NCBI GenBank assembly: GCA_965237895.1
Contig: CBDEGR010000002.1
Span: 1,798,001 to 1,862,000, forward strand
Length of the DNA: 64,000 nt
Direction: 5' to 3'
Origin: CBDEGR01 sp965237895
Lineage (GTDB): Bacteria; Acidobacteriota; Terriglobia; UBA7540; JAPUME01
Numbering within the stretch: position 1 is the first letter of the stretch; each line of letters begins with the position of its first letter. Shown piece by piece: positions 63,089 through 64,000 of the stretch. A program made the position numbers and the translations under genes. Under the pieces are notes generated by a model. That model was not told the origin of the DNA, ran no database searches, and saw only the letters and a list, made by a program, of their open reading frames with translations.

Positions 63089-63850
63089 ATGAGCAAGAAA
63101 GCGGAAAAATTTCAGCCCCCTCTGTGGAAGTATTACCGTCGAGTGTTCCACCTCCTCGGCCCCCAGCATTGGTGGCCCGCCAAGACCCGGTTGGAGGTTG
63201 TTTTGGGCGCCGTTTTGACGCAAAACACCGGTTGGCAAAACGCTGCAACGGCTCTTCGGGAACTTCGAAGAAAGGGGTGGCATCGGCTTGCCGCTCTTCG
63301 AAAAGCGCCCGGAAAAGAGTTGGCCCGGGCGATTCGGCCGGCCGGTTTCTACCGTCAAAAAGCGCTGACCATACGGAATTTTCTAAACTTTCTTCACTCG
63401 AATTGCGGAGGGTCTCTGAACCGCATGTTCCGGAGGCCGACGGCCGAATTGAGGAAGCAATTGTTGAGCGTTCGGGGTCTTGGGCCTGAGACGGTCGATT
63501 CAATTCTCGTTTACGCGGGCCGCCGACCTTCCTTTATCGTCGACGCCTATACGCGGCGGGTCCTGGAGCGCCATCACCTGATCGAGCCCCGCACCGGCTA
63601 CGATCAAATTCAGGCCCTGTTCCACGGCTCTCTGCCCCCGGACGCGCAACTCTTCAACGAGTACCATGCGCTGATTGTTGAAATCGGCAAGCGCTATTGC
63701 AGGCGGTCGAATCCAGACTGCAGCTCTTGCCCGTTGGAACCGTTTCTTCCTCCGCAAGAGATGTCGGAGGGACGTTCTTTGGAAGTCCTAAGTCACGGTG
63801 CATCCTCGACTGAAAGTCGGACGGAAGGTCGACGGTGGAACCGAACATGA
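63089..63850 (+). CDS. Endonuclease III-like HhH-GPD DNA glycosylase
   Basis: 253 residues. LEVVLGAVLTQNTGWQNAATALREL is the N-terminal helix pair, LLSVRGLGPETVDSILVYAGRRPSFIVDAYTRRVL the helix-hairpin-helix and the catalytic Asp (VDAYT). The C-terminal cluster motif reads C-x6-C-x2-C, but the fourth Cys is Leu (CPLEPFL), so the [4Fe-4S] cluster may be incomplete or absent. There is no Lys in the Nth position after the hairpin, so it is more likely a monofunctional glycosylase of the endonuclease III-related group. The Ser/Thr/Arg tail of ~35 residues is unusual. Its stop overlaps the next start (ATGA). Confidence 0.85.
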   Translation: MSKKAEKFQPPLWKYYRRVFHLLGPQHWWPAKTRLEVVLGAVLTQNTGWQNAATALRELRRKGWHRLAALRKAPGKELARAIRPAGFYRQKALTIRNFLNFLHSNCGGSLNRMFRRPTAELRKQLLSVRGLGPETVDSILVYAGRRPSFIVDAYTRRVLERHHLIEPRTGYDQIQALFHGSLPPDAQLFNEYHALIVEIGKRYCRRSNPDCSSCPLEPFLPPQEMSEGRSLEVLSHGASSTESRTEGRRWNRT

Positions 63851-64000
63851 CGAAAAAAAAAAGAGCCAAAAGACATTATCCCATTTTCTTGTTAATCCTG
63901 GTTCCTGTGCTGTTTTTTGTCGGCTGGAGCCAAGCGTCGCTGGACCTCTCCTTTCTTCAGCCACGCACACCGCCTCAAACAATTATTCTGATCTCTCTGT
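63847..64000 (+). CDS. Start of a membrane protein, possibly an NtrY-like sensor kinase (3' end outside window)
   Basis: 51 codons are visible. A run of ten A encodes MTKKKR, then RHYPIFLLILVPVLFFVGWSQ is a membrane helix, a short outside segment follows, and PPQTIILISL begins a second helix. The layout resembles the N-terminus of NtrY-type histidine kinases, but the diagnostic domains are beyond the edge. It is translationally coupled to the glycosylase gene. Confidence 0.45.
   Translation, partial: MTKKKRAKRHYPIFLLILVPVLFFVGWSQASLDLSFLQPRTPPQTIILISL

Overview
The window is 64 kb of a moderately GC-rich, Gram-negative (diderm) bacterial chromosome. Diderm markers are LolA, a TolC-family channel, outer-membrane barrel proteins, an HtrA protease and type IV pilin genes. 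The style of several proteins points towards Acidobacteriota: the TolC N-terminus, a DUF5916 barrel remnant, a TPR/kinase remnant, Gld-type ABC genes with DUF4340, and the pilins. This is an inference from family resemblance, not a database result. There is no rRNA, CRISPR array, prophage or insertion sequence; one tRNA-Ala(CGC) is present.

Layout. 1-6.5 kb: the 3' end of a YpdA-like reductase, an orphan nuoI, a peptidoglycan-binding protein, HtrA, a barrel protein and a glycosyltransferase. 6.7-12.7 kb: signal peptidase I, then carA-carB and a class I aldolase. 12.8-20.3 kb: truA, tolC, a two-subunit B12 acyl-CoA mutase whose active-site residues match isobutyryl-CoA mutase rather than methylmalonyl-CoA mutase, a thioesterase, glutamate formimidoyltransferase and a wrecked Ser/Thr kinase. 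20.4-25.1 kb: a four-gene Gld-like ABC operon ending in DUF4340. 25.4-31.1 kb: smc, purC, cvpA and a Fis-type HTH protein. 31.2-33.2 kb: TPR and HEAT-like proteins of unknown role.

33.2-45.0 kb is the most coherent accessory locus. It holds a Na+/solute symporter, a sulfatase, a secreted fusion of a beta-lactamase-fold (AmiE-like) domain to a NamZ (DUF1343) exo-N-acetylmuramidase domain, a second AmiE-like protein without a signal peptide, another SSS symporter, murQ, nagA and murA. Read together they give a route from peptidoglycan fragments through MurNAc, MurNAc-6P and GlcNAc-6P to GlcN-6P and back to wall synthesis. Na+ symporters stand where Bacillus uses a PTS, and the sugar kinase this would require is absent from the window.

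45-52 kb: DUF1634/TauE, the rpsO-pnp pair, the tRNA, an AlaX editing protein and a HAD phosphatase. 53-60.4 kb: one leftward envelope operon (ABC ATPase, permease, two TPR proteins, a frameshifted TMTC-like protein, LolA, M23 peptidase). 60.5-62.7 kb: two tandem type IV pilins, one with a good sigma-54 promoter, next to a pilB that lacks its ATPase core. The right edge has an endonuclease III-like gene and the start of a membrane protein.

A recurrent theme is gene erosion. Several genes (nuclease, kinase-TPR, DUF5916, threonine synthase) keep both ends but have lost the middle; pilB has lost its 3' half; TMTC and the sulfatase signal peptide carry frameshifts. Either this lineage is losing genes by internal deletion or the assembly has deletion errors; read mapping would decide.
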